From the NCBI GenBank assembly GCA_047967505.1, contig CM106540.1: a stretch of 64,000 nucleotides of DNA; one strand, 5' to 3'. The notes under the pieces were generated by a model that was not told where the DNA came from, made no database searches, and saw nothing but the letters and a program-made list of their open reading frames with translations. Shown piece after piece: positions 23,464 to 36,600 of the stretch. How positions within the stretch are numbered: the first letter of the stretch is position 1; every line of letters starts with the position of its first letter. Source of the DNA: Dipteris shenzhenensis. Taxonomy: Eukaryota > Polypodiophyta > Polypodiopsida > Gleicheniales. Made by a program: the position numbers and the translations under genes.

Positions 23464-24057
23464 CAAGAAGCAACTTCGTCATGTACAGAGCAAGACTATG
23501 GTATTGATGGCTGCAATAGTTAAATTTGATGCGTATCCTACTATGCAACAAGGCTTGAAATGCATGGTCTGCCGTACCCCATCATAGATGACTGTTGTAT
23601 TCGATGGCTTGCGTGCTACCATCTTGTGCACGCTTTTTGCCTTGGGGTGTTTATGCATACAAAATCGCTATGTAGAGAATGCCATTTGCCATTGCCCAGG
23701 TCATGGACAGATCAAATATGCCTGCCTGCTATAGCTATCTACGGCGAGAAAGTAGATGCCGCAACTCAATTTGCCATTTGGGCAAAAGATACAAAAGGCA
23801 AGGAGCTCAAATTGAAGAAGGCCAAGACCGAGTCTGAGTGCGAGGAACAGGAGCCTGAGGGGAGGAACCAGCCCCCTTCAGGAAAGGGTCAAGAAGGGCC
23901 GAGCCTGCACAACCAGGAAGCTCAAATCAAGGAAAGAGGAAGCGGCATGAAGGGAGGGGCCGGGCCCCTACAAGAAGGGACTAGCCCCATTCTGGAAAGG
24001 AGCAAGGAGGGTCGAGCCTGCAATCAAGGAGCTCAACAACGAGTCATTGAGATGTAA
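23464..24057 (+). pseudogene. 3' part of the decayed coiled-coil/RING-H2 gene
   Basis: The frame after the copia insertion begins with a helical stretch and reaches CMVC near 23560. A one-base deficit in a run of C at about 23577 shifts the frame. The next frame supplies CYH..H..C (LACYHLVHAFC) and CREC. Together they fit the RING-H2 spacing C-X2-C...C-X-H-X2-H-X2-C...C-X2-C, a Zn-binding fold typical of E3 ubiquitin ligases. A Lys/Glu/Gly-rich low-complexity tail runs to TAA at about 24055. The ring is split by the frameshift, so the copy is not functional. Confidence 0.6.
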
Positions 24058-27000
24058 TCTGAAGGAAAGGAGTCTTTGAGATGTAATCTATGTAATCTGT
24101 GTGTAATCTATTGAATTGTTAATCTTCTCTAGAGTTTACTTAGACAATGTTTTCTCAGCTATGTGACTAAATGGTGTATTACTTGGAGTCGACAAAGACG
24201 GTGAATATTAATTTCCTTGGCTATTGTTTTTCATGCTCCTTTAAGGTACTTATCAAGCTGATGATGTAGGTTTCTTTTGGCACGACATGATACAAGCACG
24301 AAGATGTATAGAAAATATATTTGGTCATTCTCCCACAACCTCAATTTCGCCATTCTGAAAAATCACTTATGAATGCTCGCATAGAAAATATCATGCAATA
24401 CAATAGATTATAAAAGAGTATGAAGGGTTTTGGGGAAGAGATATGATTAATTTTGTCATAGAGAAGTAAAGAATGCTTTCTTTATGCATGGGTTTGATAA
24501 GTCTCAAGTAAATACAATCGTTGTATGTTGAAAACTATTGTTTATCCAGCAAGAGTTAGGATGAGTGATGGGGATTTTGAAAAATTGAACGAGTGTTACA
24601 ATGTTTGAGTTAATGATTGAAAGTAAGTGCCAAAAATTGTCTGTTTACAGATGTTTTACAAAATGACCATTTTTTATGGGGATCTATAAGGAACAAAAAA
24701 GTTCCTTTTGGTGGATTGCTAATGCTGTCAAAAATATTTATAGTGAAATTGGCCTCCTCAATACATGTTTACATAAGACATGTATTAAACAAGCAAAAAA
24801 GATGGCAGCTCACATGCAGAAAGAACTTTTTCTTAGAGGACGTGTTAAAGTCATGTCTTGGTGGTGGGGACTTAAGTCATGTGGCAACTGAATTAATTTG
24901 ATTTTGACTTTATGATTAACGTCCCCAATAATATTTTTTCATATACTCAACAGGTATTACACATTGTTACGAGTTTATTCCATTAAAAGGAATAGATGGC
25001 CTTATCAAAGTAATGGAATGGTGGTTAAAACAACTTTTAAGATGTCTTGTAAAAAATTCATCTCTTTTAAAATATTACCAATGTCTCCTTCCTTGGACAA
25101 TGGACATAAACATGTGGCAAGGTGACAAGCCTTGACATTAACGATGTCTTGAAATTGATTCTTGGGTGATCTCCAATGATTATACATTTTGAGAATAGTT
25201 CATGAAGACAAGCCAAAGGGATTCCCATTGGCCCCTTTTGTTGGACTTTTATTTTGAGTACAACTTTTGCTTAAAATGGCAAGGCTAGAAAAATGGCACA
25301 TCTTAATGTGGTTCCAAAACCCTAATGATTAGATTGATTATATTTCCATAATCAATTTTCCCAACCGAATGGTCCTTTTTATTTAAGGGGAACTATTTAT
25401 TAACCCCTTAATGTATGTTAAGGTGGTTGCAAATACCACCACCTTTTATCAACTAGAAAATGGATGTATACTTACTAGTGCAAGGTTCTTAAGTCAAACG
25501 TGGTAGTGACCTCCTAGGTGGATAAAATGTTTAGTATTAGTAAATATGATAAGAGAAATTTATTATATTTCAATGTTACCAGATTCGTAAAAGTTCCTAG
25601 TAATAAACTACTCCAATAATATTTGCTCTTAGGTCATACTATCCATTAAAGTATGTAGCACTACAAAGCAAGGAGCTTACCATATTCACAAACTATTTCA
25701 ACAATTTGTTTATAACGGTTGTAACCAGCAACCAACTGGCTATGTTGTAAGAACAACATCTAGTGGCAATTATCTTGGTATCAAATTTGATATCAATGTG
25801 CTAATAAACTTGTCTTGATTCATTGCCCTTTAATTGGTGGGCACCATGGCCCTTGCCCCCTGGGGGTGCCTAATGACCCGCGTGGGGCATAGGACATCTA
25901 GACATGCATGCATGTGTGTGCATGTGCACATTCACAAACAACCACAACCATGAGAAATAGCGGATGAGTGCCTAGTTTAGGAGCAACAAAAGCTCAAAGA
26001 GAGCTCACAAGCTACAAGAGCCAGTAGAGGAAGGTGTTGCGCATTCGAAGTCTACTTTGATACGAAAATTATTTGACTTAGAAATGAGTGAAAGTAAAAG
26101 TTTTTCCCTATTTTTGAATCGATTGCAAGCTTTGCTAAGGCAATTGAATGATGTCGGATCCAAGGTGGACAACGAAGATGAAAAAGCCATCATGTGAGCC
26201 AGTCTTCTTTGAAGGATTTTATAAAACCACAACACCTATGGGTGACATGTTTATACATTTGAGGATAAGCACTTGTTATGGAGTACTTTGAAGTAGGTGA
26301 AGTTGATATCGAGTTGCCGCTAGAAGTACCGATTGCTAAGGTTTTTTGAGTTTGACATGTTTTTTGCTTTAATAAAATGTTATTGATAATGTGGCATCGA
26401 TCATAACAGATGGAGCTTGGCTTTGAATCTTGCCACCATGATTGAAGGTTTCTTGTTTTAATGTGCCTTCATTGTGGATGGATGCAGGTGAGTAGAGCTC
26501 CTACAATATCATCTATGTTTTGTCAGTTAAAAAACTTGTTAATTAAAAAAAAAAACCTTGGCGTAAAGAGGAAGGAATCCATCCTTATGAGCTTATATCT
26601 TTTCATACCTCATCCTTCTCTTTATATTATGTGGAATACATTTGTCTTTTGCGTGGAAGTTAAAAGTAGGGTATGTTGATAGGCTTACATAACACATACA
26701 TACGCACGTGCACACACACACACACATACACATTTTTCTTGGTACAATCTAGTTGTCATTCTGTTACCAAAAACAATCTCAAAGAAAGGTACAACCATCT
26801 ACAAACATCAAAAGACATCATTATATGACAAAAAGGTGAGATAATCTAAGTACCACGCATGTAGACAATCATAAAATGATTGCTGTAAAGATGCAAAGAA
26901 AAATTGATATTTAGCCAGAAAGGGATCGGTCCTATTGACACAAAATTCAATGAGATACTTTGATTTGTTATCAAGTGTGCCTTCTCAATTGCTTCTAATA

Positions 27001-27431
27001 GCCCATAATAATGTTGTATCTCATATAGCAAAAGGTCACCTTGCTTTTCCACAACTTTATCAGTAGCCATGGCAAGCATGCAAGCATCAATGCCTTGGAG
27101 AACACAAGGTATATCAAGCCATAGAGAAATACTCACAAATGTTGGTTTTATATGTTCAATTCTACAACAGACTTAGTTTTCCTTCAATAGGAGAGAATGT
27201 TTTGTCCCCACAAAGTTGCACATTTATTCACAAGGGTTTGATGCATGATTAAGCTCTCAATAGCCTCCTACTTTAGATTCCATTGAGGATTCCACTTCCA
27301 CTATCTGAATTTGGCCTATAGATCATGTCAATTCCTAACCATAGTGTTAGAGATCATTGTCCAACATGTGAGTTGCAATCCTCATGACAAGTCACCAAAT
27401 CAAACTTGATTGTAAAACTCTACCACATCAC
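24058..27431. other. Intergenic, no recognised gene
   Basis: Low-GC sequence with scattered stops on both strands. Frames at 24617-24901 (plus) and 26846-27136 (minus) show no recognisable domain. A short GC-rich block at 25848-25890 (TGGCCCTTGCCCC) resembles the arms of the MITE at 14948. CA-rich runs occur at 26700-26730. The right end should hold the promoter of the SURF1-like gene. Confidence 0.5.
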
Positions 27432-27452
27432 GAGAGAGAGAGAGAGAGAGAG
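27432..27452 (+). promoter_or_regulatory. GA microsatellite upstream of SURF1-like ATG
   Basis: About ten GA units lie 80-100 bases before ATG 27534. GA repeats in plant leaders and promoters can bind BBR/BPC factors, but that role here is only inferred. Confidence 0.4.
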
Positions 27453-27533
27453 TATGTGTTAGAATAACACCATTGCTTGCCTCCATGCCAAGCTTGTCTC
27501 GTGTCCGTCCCTTGGTAGCCATTTGCACTCGCC

Positions 27534-27690
27534 ATGTCCACCAGCCTCAGGCCTGCTTCAAGAATCTTGCGCGTCCACAGTGACGGATTGTCTCCCTCCT
27601 TGCTCCCTCGAAACCGCCTCTTCACTACTTCGTCTTTCACTCTTCGCCATACGTTGGAGCCTCCCCCTGCATCTTTCGCCGCTTCTCCAA
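27534..27690 (+). CDS. SURF1: SURF1-like exon 1
   Basis: Start codon plus 52 codons and one base, ending CTCCAA before GTGAGT. It encodes an Arg/Ser/Leu-rich presequence without acidic residues near the start, as expected of a mitochondrial targeting signal. The 84-bp intron 1 (27691-27774) is also open in frame, so its retention would not shift the frame. Confidence 0.8.
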
Positions 27691-30600
27691 GTGAGTACAT
27701 CCTTTGCCATCGATCAGACTGCCATTGCATCTTGTTTGAAGAATCGATGCGTCTTTTCTTCCGCTTTCTTTCAGGGCAGTCTGCCTCTTGCGTTCCTGAT
27801 TTTTGCTTAAGCCCTCACGTTTCAGAGGAGGAGAAGTGGGGATGGTCGGTGCTATTGCTATTCATCCCAGGACTTGCCACGTTCGGCCTTGGTACGTGGC
27901 AGCTCAAACGACGTCAATGGAAGGTACCTAATTGCAAAGCTGATTTTTGTAAGATGAGCTCCCTGTGCTTCGGATCTCAGCAGCAGCTATTGATCATTTC
28001 CACGGATGCCCCCGTACGCAGATGGAACTTCTTGATTATCGGCGAAATAGATTAAGAGAAGACATCGTTCCACTTGAGTTGGCGCTCAGTTCGGCTCCTT
28101 CTCACTCTTTGCAAGAAACTGCTGACAAGCAGGATGCACAGAAAGATGTTCTACAATCTTTAGAATACAGGAGAGTCCAATGCGAAGGAATTTACGCTGA
28201 AGACAAGTCTATTTTTTTAGGGCCTCGTGGACGAAGCACTCATGGTGTAACTGAGAGGGGTTACTTTTTGTTGACTCCTCTGCTTCCAATGCAAGAGGAG
28301 GGCGGGAGGTATGCGGTTTATATTTGCATTACAGACACTGTAAGTTTAGCATCATGCATACCTCTCTATTGGATGTATTCTATTACTGTAATTCTTTGTT
28401 TTTTCGGGATGACCAGAAAATCGTATTGACTAATGGAGAAAAAATTTATAAGCGAGGTAGAGAGCTGTCTTGATCTTTGTCAAGGCTTATTACACACCAT
28501 GTTAAGCAAAACCGAGGCAAACACGACCACATCCTTTCTCTTACAGAGAAGTCTTTCTGAGCGCGTGTCACCCAGCGTGCAATGGCTTCGCTAGATTGCA
28601 CCTGCAATGGCAGCCTTAATAATCAACCACAGTGATTTGACATTTAGTCATTGCCAGAATACGTGTTCTACCGTTGCCTACAAAGCGCACACATGCATCA
28701 TCCATCTGCCCAGTTGTCTTTTCAGCATGTACCACTGAGGTAGGTGTTTCTATAAGAAATCCTTAGCTTGGACAGCATCTTCGCCATTCAGATATGATCC
28801 TGCACGATAGATCTCCTACTTCAGCCTCTCCATCCTACTCTCCTCATTCTCTTGTTCTCCCTCCTTTTTCTCTCCATACTCTCCCCCCCTTCTCCTCATA
28901 CTCCTCCTCCTCTCCATCCTTCTCCTGGAGTCTTTCTCCTCCTACTCCTACTCTCACTCCTCCTCCTCCTCCTCCTCCTTTTCCTATTACCTACTCCTCT
29001 CCAGTGTCCACAATGCCAAAAGATGCTTATTGGAGACATGCCTTCCACATCGATAGTTATGCGGGAGGTGGTGGCTCCAATAAGTAGAGATGTAACTATT
29101 GTGGCATAAGCAAAATGGGGTCTGTCACATGGATGAAAGACCATCTAGCGGGTGTTCCCAACAAGGATATAGGACCTTGTGAGTTTGTGCCTCATGCTAT
29201 GAAAGCTGGCCTTCAAGAATGAAAGCATAATTGTATGGCCTTAACAAATGAAGATGAAGAAGAGCTCGAGGCCACGGAGCCATTGGATGATGCTAGCACA
29301 TTAGGTTCAAAGAGAAGTAGAGGGGCATCAACAACATCGAGCGTGGGTCCAAGTGCTACGAGGACAACCTTGCCACATGGATCGTGTAGTGTGGATACTA
29401 AGAGGTTCATTATAAAGGTCTAGTATTCATGCACGCATACAAAAGCAGGTAGTTAAGTAGGCCACTAGTGAGCTCACGGAGCTCTTCATACAATGTGCGA
29501 TACCCTTTCATGTAGCGAAGACTTTGCGATGGAAAAAGGCCATGAGAGCTGTTAGTTGCATTGGGTATGAATGGGAAGAGCCTACATATGAAGCCTTAAG
29601 GACAAGAGAGCTAAGAAGAGAGAGGACATATGTGGAAGAACAAATGGAACTTTAAAAGAGGATACGAGTACACTCTTATCGATGGATGATGAGGTGCGGC
29701 AAGAGGAGTGTACAACATTTTGGTGTCTTCTTGCAAGGGGACCATGTTCGTGAGAGCCATAGATGCCTCCACTGCCGCAAGTGTACGGGATTGTACATTT
29801 GGAACCGCGTGTGTAGCCATCTTGGAGAGAGGTGCAGAGAACGTGGTGCAATTAGCGACAACTAATGCTAGCAATTGTCTGGCTATGAATGAGATGTTAG
29901 AAGATGAGTTTCCAAAGATTGTGTGGATACTTGTGTCTCACATTGCCTTGATCTTTTGATCGAAGACCTAGGAAAGATAGCTTGGATTGGTGCCATCTTC
30001 TCCATTGGACGGCATTATCGTGAAGTTTGTCACGAAAAGACCCAAAATCCTCAGCCTCTATCAGGCTTACAATGACCTTAAGCTATTGAAACTTTCAGCC
30101 ACGAGGTTTGCTTACATGTTCAAAGTGGTGGAGAGGCTCGTGTGAGTGCACCAGGGCTTGCTACGCATGGGGTTGTCTCGGGAGTGGAATGGTTGGGATG
30201 ATAGAGCCCATGCGAAGTTTCGAATTTGCATGCACGATCATGGATGAAGCTTAGTGGCATGAGGCGGAGGCATTAGTCAAAGCTGTTAATAATATCCACA
30301 CGGTGCTTTGCATCACGGACATGGAGGGAAGCACGTTAGGGATCTTGTACAAGTTTACAGACAAGATTGGAGAGGCCCTCAACAAAAACACTTTTCTATT
30401 GCCCGGCAAGTAAGACTACAATTTATTGATAAGTATTCACTAAATTACTATTAAATCTCATTGCTGCAAATGTTAGTTTATGTGTGAACTTTGTATGTTC
30501 TGGTGTGCTTTCGAGTCTAGGATATTTGTGCAGTATGGAATGAGAGGTGGAATTGGTTTCACCATCCGATCCATGTGGTGGCACATGTATTGCATCCCCT

Positions 30601-33600
30601 ATGGCGCGCTCAAGACCAATATGAAATTGAGGAGTTTGAGGAGGAGATGCAACAATACATACAAAGGTGGACGGGTAGTGATGTGCATATGCAAAGAAGA
30701 TTGGAGGATGATCTTCTATTGCTTTGCAATCATAGCCTCTCATTTGGTTGACCTATAGCGAGGCTCCGAGAGAGACAGTTGCAACGTGTCTCGTGGTGGG
30801 AGAAATATGGCAACTGTGCTCCTTCTTTGGTAAGAGACAACTTCACTAGTTAACTTTTAAGGAGTTTTAAGGTGTATAAAGAATAAGTTATTGATGTCTG
30901 TCTTTGCTTGAATGGATTATGTGGAAGAAATGCCTTGCTATACGAGGTCTTTCACAGGACTTCAATTTGGGTCCTTGTGAGAGGAATTGGAGCACTTCAG
31001 CCCTCTTCCACACAGAAGAGACACAGATTGAGCATGGCACAATTGGAGTGGTTGGTGTCCTGTCATTGCAACCTCCGTCTCCTTGAGTATGCCGCTAGCT
31101 TCCCCGAACCTTTACACATAAATTGCACCATATTGCCGTTTCTTGTTCTGCTGTGTCGGCTCGGGTCGGAAACTCCGTCTTCACCCGTCGTTTCTCATAT
31201 TTCCATTGACACGCAACACGAGGATGATGACAAGGAGCTCTAGCTCGGCTAGAGCGGTTATGCTTTCAATCACATTTTCAAGACACCCTGAACAAAGGGA
31301 TGGCTATTTGACACATTGGTGAGACCGATAGCCATGTACGCAACACGCTTCTGGGGAGTGACCTTTCAACGATCGGGTGGCGGCACTTTGAGAGGCTGCA
31401 AGTGATTATGGGATCTAAGATGATTCGGAGCAAGCCCTTAGTCCCCTACCAGATCGTAGAGGCAGAGTTCGCCATTACACCACTCCAGATCGATGCCATC
31501 TTTCAGACAGTCACTTATCTTCACAAGGCTTGGGCCTCACCTAGAGGGAGACTACTAATGTTGGCACTAGAGCCATCTATGCAACTAGCTGAGAGTGGAG
31601 TTAGCATGACCTGATGCACACATATGTTGAGATGGTTTGGTAGTCAGGATATTGAGATGGACCGTCTCCCTCTCTTTTAGTACAACTTGAATGCCCCTGA
31701 TCCCTTGCTTCCACCGGGTGAGATCAATCGTATTATATGGTTGGGCCTACTCTAGCTCTATACATCACAGACTTAGGGGGCGGAGACCACACTCCCCGCC
31801 ACAGAGAGAGATGACTCGGTAGAAAAAACACAAGATATTTTTGCAGCTCACAGGAGAGCCACCATGGCACCTGGTTATGTATTTTGACTCTGAGATTGAG
31901 TACTAGTTTTGAGTTTTGACTTTGAGCTATAGTTTACTATAGTACTCATCAAAGGGCCTTATTGAGCCCTCGGCTTCAGCCCATAGTGGCTTGTATGAGC
32001 TACTCTGTTATTAAACTTTGTCTCATAGGCCCAAGGGGCCTCCCGAAGATGGTAATACATCTCTCTCTCTTTCTCCCCCCCCCACACAACATTTCATGCT
32101 TCCGCACTTAGAAGGTGCATAATTAGTGGGAGAATGTGCCAAGTACCTAGCCCTTTACTTTGGTATTAGAGCTTCAAAAAATTTCCCTGAGATTGTGAGA
32201 AACAACAAGGGGTAGAGAATAGAAGTAGGACATCCAAGATGTCTTCTACCTCAGATAGCCTCTCCATGACTTCTTTCCATCCTTCCCTTTCGATAGGAGA
32301 TCTCTAGGATCCAGGTAGCATAGCCAATGCATCGTGACGACACGCTTCGACAAGATGACCATGAGTCTCGAGGAACAGTCGAACCCCGGCATGGAGGAAG
32401 ATTAGGCTTCAACTTAGGAGGAAACCCCGCCACCAATACCTCCACCAGTAGCACCTCTACCATCGGAGGCATAGGTACCTCCATCAACCATGGTTGCTAT
32501 GATGCAGGCCATGATGTAGATGTAGGTTCAATAGTGATAGAAATTCCTTGCTTGCATGTTACAACTTCAGGAGCTGAGGGACGATTGTGACAAAGTGGCT
32601 AGCTTAGAGTATTGCAACTTAAAAGAAACAAGTGTGAGAAAAGCATAAGTTCATCATGAGAGATATCGTTGCAGCGATTTTAAGATAGGAGGGAAGAGGA
32701 GAGAGTGCGGCATGCATTGTTGAAAAGGGTTTAAGATTTAGAGCAACCTGAGTGAGAAGAGCAAAAACATGCAAGGGGATATGGCTGTCTTGTATGTTGT
32801 GGGAGCGAGAAGTTGAAAGGAAAGAGATGGAGAGAAAGCAAGGTAGATTTGTGTGTGAGAAGAGGGGGAGAAGGAAGATAGTCACTTGCCAAGCTTAACC
32901 TAAAAGCTATAAAGCTAACCCAAAAGCATAGACGAGCAGCTAAGCTATGTACATTGTGACATGTGGCAACCTATATTGATTATGATTAGTTCAACTAAAG
33001 AACAGACCTTGACCCTTAGTTATAGGTTGAGTTTTGTAGTGAGACTTATACAAGTTTGCCCCATGTCCTCTACATTTGCATTTGATTAATTATGTTTAGA
33101 AAGCTAAACATAGGATCTATCTAAGGCTCATAGGTGAAGCTTGAGATTTCGATTTCACCCAAAATTTTCTCTTGTGCATCCTAACATGTGCGAGTGCTCT
33201 AGACTAAATGTGCACTAGCCTAACACGTGTGCTAAGCTATATTTTTAATTCTTGAGCGACAAATCCATCATGTGCACTAGCCAATCTCACCAACAAATAT
33301 CAAGGGGTGTTTGATGGCAGAGTGAATGTTAAAAACGTCGTCAATGACATGAAACTGATGATGAATTGGCCCTCGAGTCCTGTAGAATCTTTAATAAGGA
33401 AACCTCTACTTAATATCGGCAACATGTGCACATAATATGAAATAGTTGTAGCACAAAAAATGCCAACATATATCCCTTCATCCTTGAAGCAGTTTTACTT
33501 GATTGAAAGGAGCAACTGTGTGGATGCAAGCTAACTGAAGGGCCTCCTAAGGGTACCCAATTAGAAAAGACATGTCTAAACATTATCCATCTGTCATGCG

Positions 33601-36600
33601 TGAATGCCTAATCTTAAAGAGATATGTCTTTATGCCACAAGATGTGCTCGTGTGTTTGGATTTCAACATCATCTTCAACTTTTGGTTGTTTTTCTGAAAT
33701 CGGAGTGACATAATGCTTCAATAAATTGACAAGGAAAGCATTATGTAGGCCTCAATTAGCTGCTAAATGTTAATGAAACGTTGCATCGTTTACTTTTTTT
33801 TTACTTTTTTGTTAAATTTGAAATGGTCCATAAGACTTCAAGCGAGCTTCCAAACTTTCCTTTGTACTTGCCCACTCTCCATTGCCAATAGAATAGTAGG
33901 TAAGCCTATGTGCTACTCTTGTGAAAGATAAAATTTTGCATTCATTCGGCAAATTTTCCTGCTTATACATGAAAATGGGCTAAACTAGGTCCACACAATT
34001 TGTGGAGAGGCTAGATCGTAAACCTGATGGGATTGCAAACTTATGGCTTTTCAATGTCTGAGCTAGATATATGTTCATATAGCTCTTATAGAGCCTATAA
34101 AAGTAATGATAAACAATAGGTTTGCAAATCAATGAGCACTTGTCAGCCAGCTGATGGTTAGTCATCTCTAGGCGTATGTGCATACTGCAATCCCTTGTGC
34201 ATGAAACTTGCCTTGTGGGACCACCATATCTCTAGTAAAAGGCCCATTGGATGAATGCACATGGCCCTCTTGCATAGGCACATGCATCCACATTTGCACA
34301 CTTGTACACACACTTGACATCTTTTTCCTTTGCTACCTATTTTTCAACTTTGAACAGTTGACTGCATTTGAAGCAGTGTTGTTTCTGGGTCAATTACAGT
34401 AGTAATTGTTGAGAGCCTTATTCTGCTATGTCCAAAGAGGTGGGTGCTGCTAGATTTTAATCAGGACGAGCACGTAGATTTGGTGATTTACAAAAGCATG
34501 CTTTTGTTAGTGTGCAGGTCCCTGTATTAGTCAATCGTGGTTGGGTTCCTGGAGGCTGGCGCAATGCTAAGTCTGAACGTAAATCAGAGAGCAACTCCAG
34601 AACAGATGATTCTCCTGCAAAAGAAAAGGATACCAAAGTTTTTTTCAAATTTTGGTGGCGCAGGAAACACGAAGTCTTGGAGGTGAGTGTCACTATTTCT
34701 GGTGCTTCTTAGGGCACAGCAGGGGTACGACTTTCGAGCAGATGCTTTTCATGTAAAAGAAAAGATGAACTATAGAATTTTAATACTTTGTAGGTTGTGT
34801 TTGTTGTATGAACGTTTTTGGAGTTCAGTCGGTCTTAATTTTCTATTTTATTTGCTTTGATTAGGATTCAAATCCGAAAGTGAATACTACCAAGGTGGTT
34901 GGTGTGATAAGAGGCAGTGAGAATCCAAACATGTTTGTACCTTCAAATGAACCTGAAGCTGGACAGTGGTTTTATGTGGATGTTCCTGCAATGGCTCGTG
35001 CTGTCAACCTTCCAGAAGATACCATCTACATAGAAGCTTTGCGAGAGGAGGACACCTTCAAAGCGAAAGAATATCCAGACCCAAAGGATCCAGATGCACT
35101 CATTCGCTCATCAGTCATGCCTCAAGACCACGTGAGCTATGCATTTACATGGTAAGGTTCTGTCATGGAATCTGATGATGTTAATCTATCTGGAATATTC
35201 AGGTGTACTGCTAAAAGTTGTTGTGGTGCAAACCCTCGATATCAGTCAAGTAATGATAATGAGGTTGTCTTTTTCTTGAACTCTAAGAATGTATACACAA
35301 TCCTGTTCAAGTTGAGATCTCTTTTTGGGCTGCATTTTGTAGCTTTTAGATATGTGTTAGACAATAGAAGTCTGGATCACTTAAACCTCACACACAGCAG
35401 AATGAACTGATGAACTCTTTCCACGCACTCTAGATGTACTCGCTAGTGAAAGCCTCACTCTCAGATAGTAGACAGCAGATAGAAGAGAAGAAGATAGAGA
35501 GAGAACTCAGACTTTGTTCATCCACTGATGTGGGAAAACCATCTCACGACAGAGGGCTGGGCACAAAACACTGCCTGTACAAAAGGCTTCGTGATGTTGC
35601 ACAATGTGGAGACTATGGGAGGGGGTTTTTATAGGCTGATTCCAGCCCTGGAACAGCCGCTGCTGACCTGACTTGGTCTGTGGGTTGTACAGTCTGTTGG
35701 GCGTGCAGATCTGATACAGACTGCCCCTGTTAGAAATGGACCAACAGAGGGTACGCACAGCAGGAGCTCACAGGGTGTGGAATCACAAACTTCTTAGCTT
35801 AATGTGCATCACATAGATGTGCAGACTCATCAATACACAATGAACCAGCCAGATACAGAAACCATCAAAATAATATATTTCCGTCCAAAGCTATGGACAC
35901 AATACAAAAGAGATAGATCCCAAGTCCCACCAATGGTGTGGTACCACCTCTGATCTTACCACAAGGTCCTTCTCCTATCTGCCAGCTATCTCTAGACTCG
36001 AGCCTGCGTGCTCCATCTCGAGCGTCTGTAGACTTTCTGTCCAGAATGATCTTCTCAACCTTGCTGCCCTGTGTGTCAGCCTAGGTAGGCAGCCCCTTTC
36101 AACCTTTGTCTGCAGCATACAGGTCCTCTTGGTCCTCCTGAATGTAGGCCCCAAGACAGCTGCTCCACTGCTCTAAACTGCTTGTGAAAGGCTGCTCCAG
36201 AAGATAATGAATGAGGGCCTGGAGGCCCTCCTTTTATAGGCCCCCAAGGGGCTGGCAAAAACTAACCAGGAAGACCTAACCTGGCCGACCTGTTTTGCCA
36301 TAAATGCCGATGTGGGGTTCACTTTTCTAGGGCCTTTGGCCCACACTTCAAGGCAGGGGTACAGCCCCTATGCAGGCCTTCCTGGCTGTCCTGTGTGGGC
36401 TATAAATATGCCCAGTCCCTTGCAGCCCTCCTTGCTGCTGCTCCTGCCCACCTGGGTGCCCTGTCTCCAGCCCTAAACCAGGGCCTCCAAACAGGTCCAA
36501 AACATGCTCCACATCTGCGCGTATCCATTCTGCACATCCCGCCATAATTGCGCCTCTGCCAGGCCCTTCTCCAGCGCCGTACAGAGCTGTACACCCTGCA

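Larger units (their letters stand above)
28309..34510 (+). other. SURF1 intron 3, 6.2 kb, transposon-filled
   Basis: Bounded by GTATGC and TTTTGTTAG. It contains a decayed hAT transposase (29011-31085), a truncated LINE (31240-31900) and an LTR-element-like primer site near 32160. From 32600 to 34500 I see no gene, only AT-rich sequence with scattered stops. Confidence 0.8.

Noticed and set aside
27826-27923. Shorter SURF1 exon 2 from the acceptor at 27825
   Set aside because: It is also in frame and cannot be excluded, but the acceptor at 27774 has a better pyrimidine tract. Noted as an alternative only.
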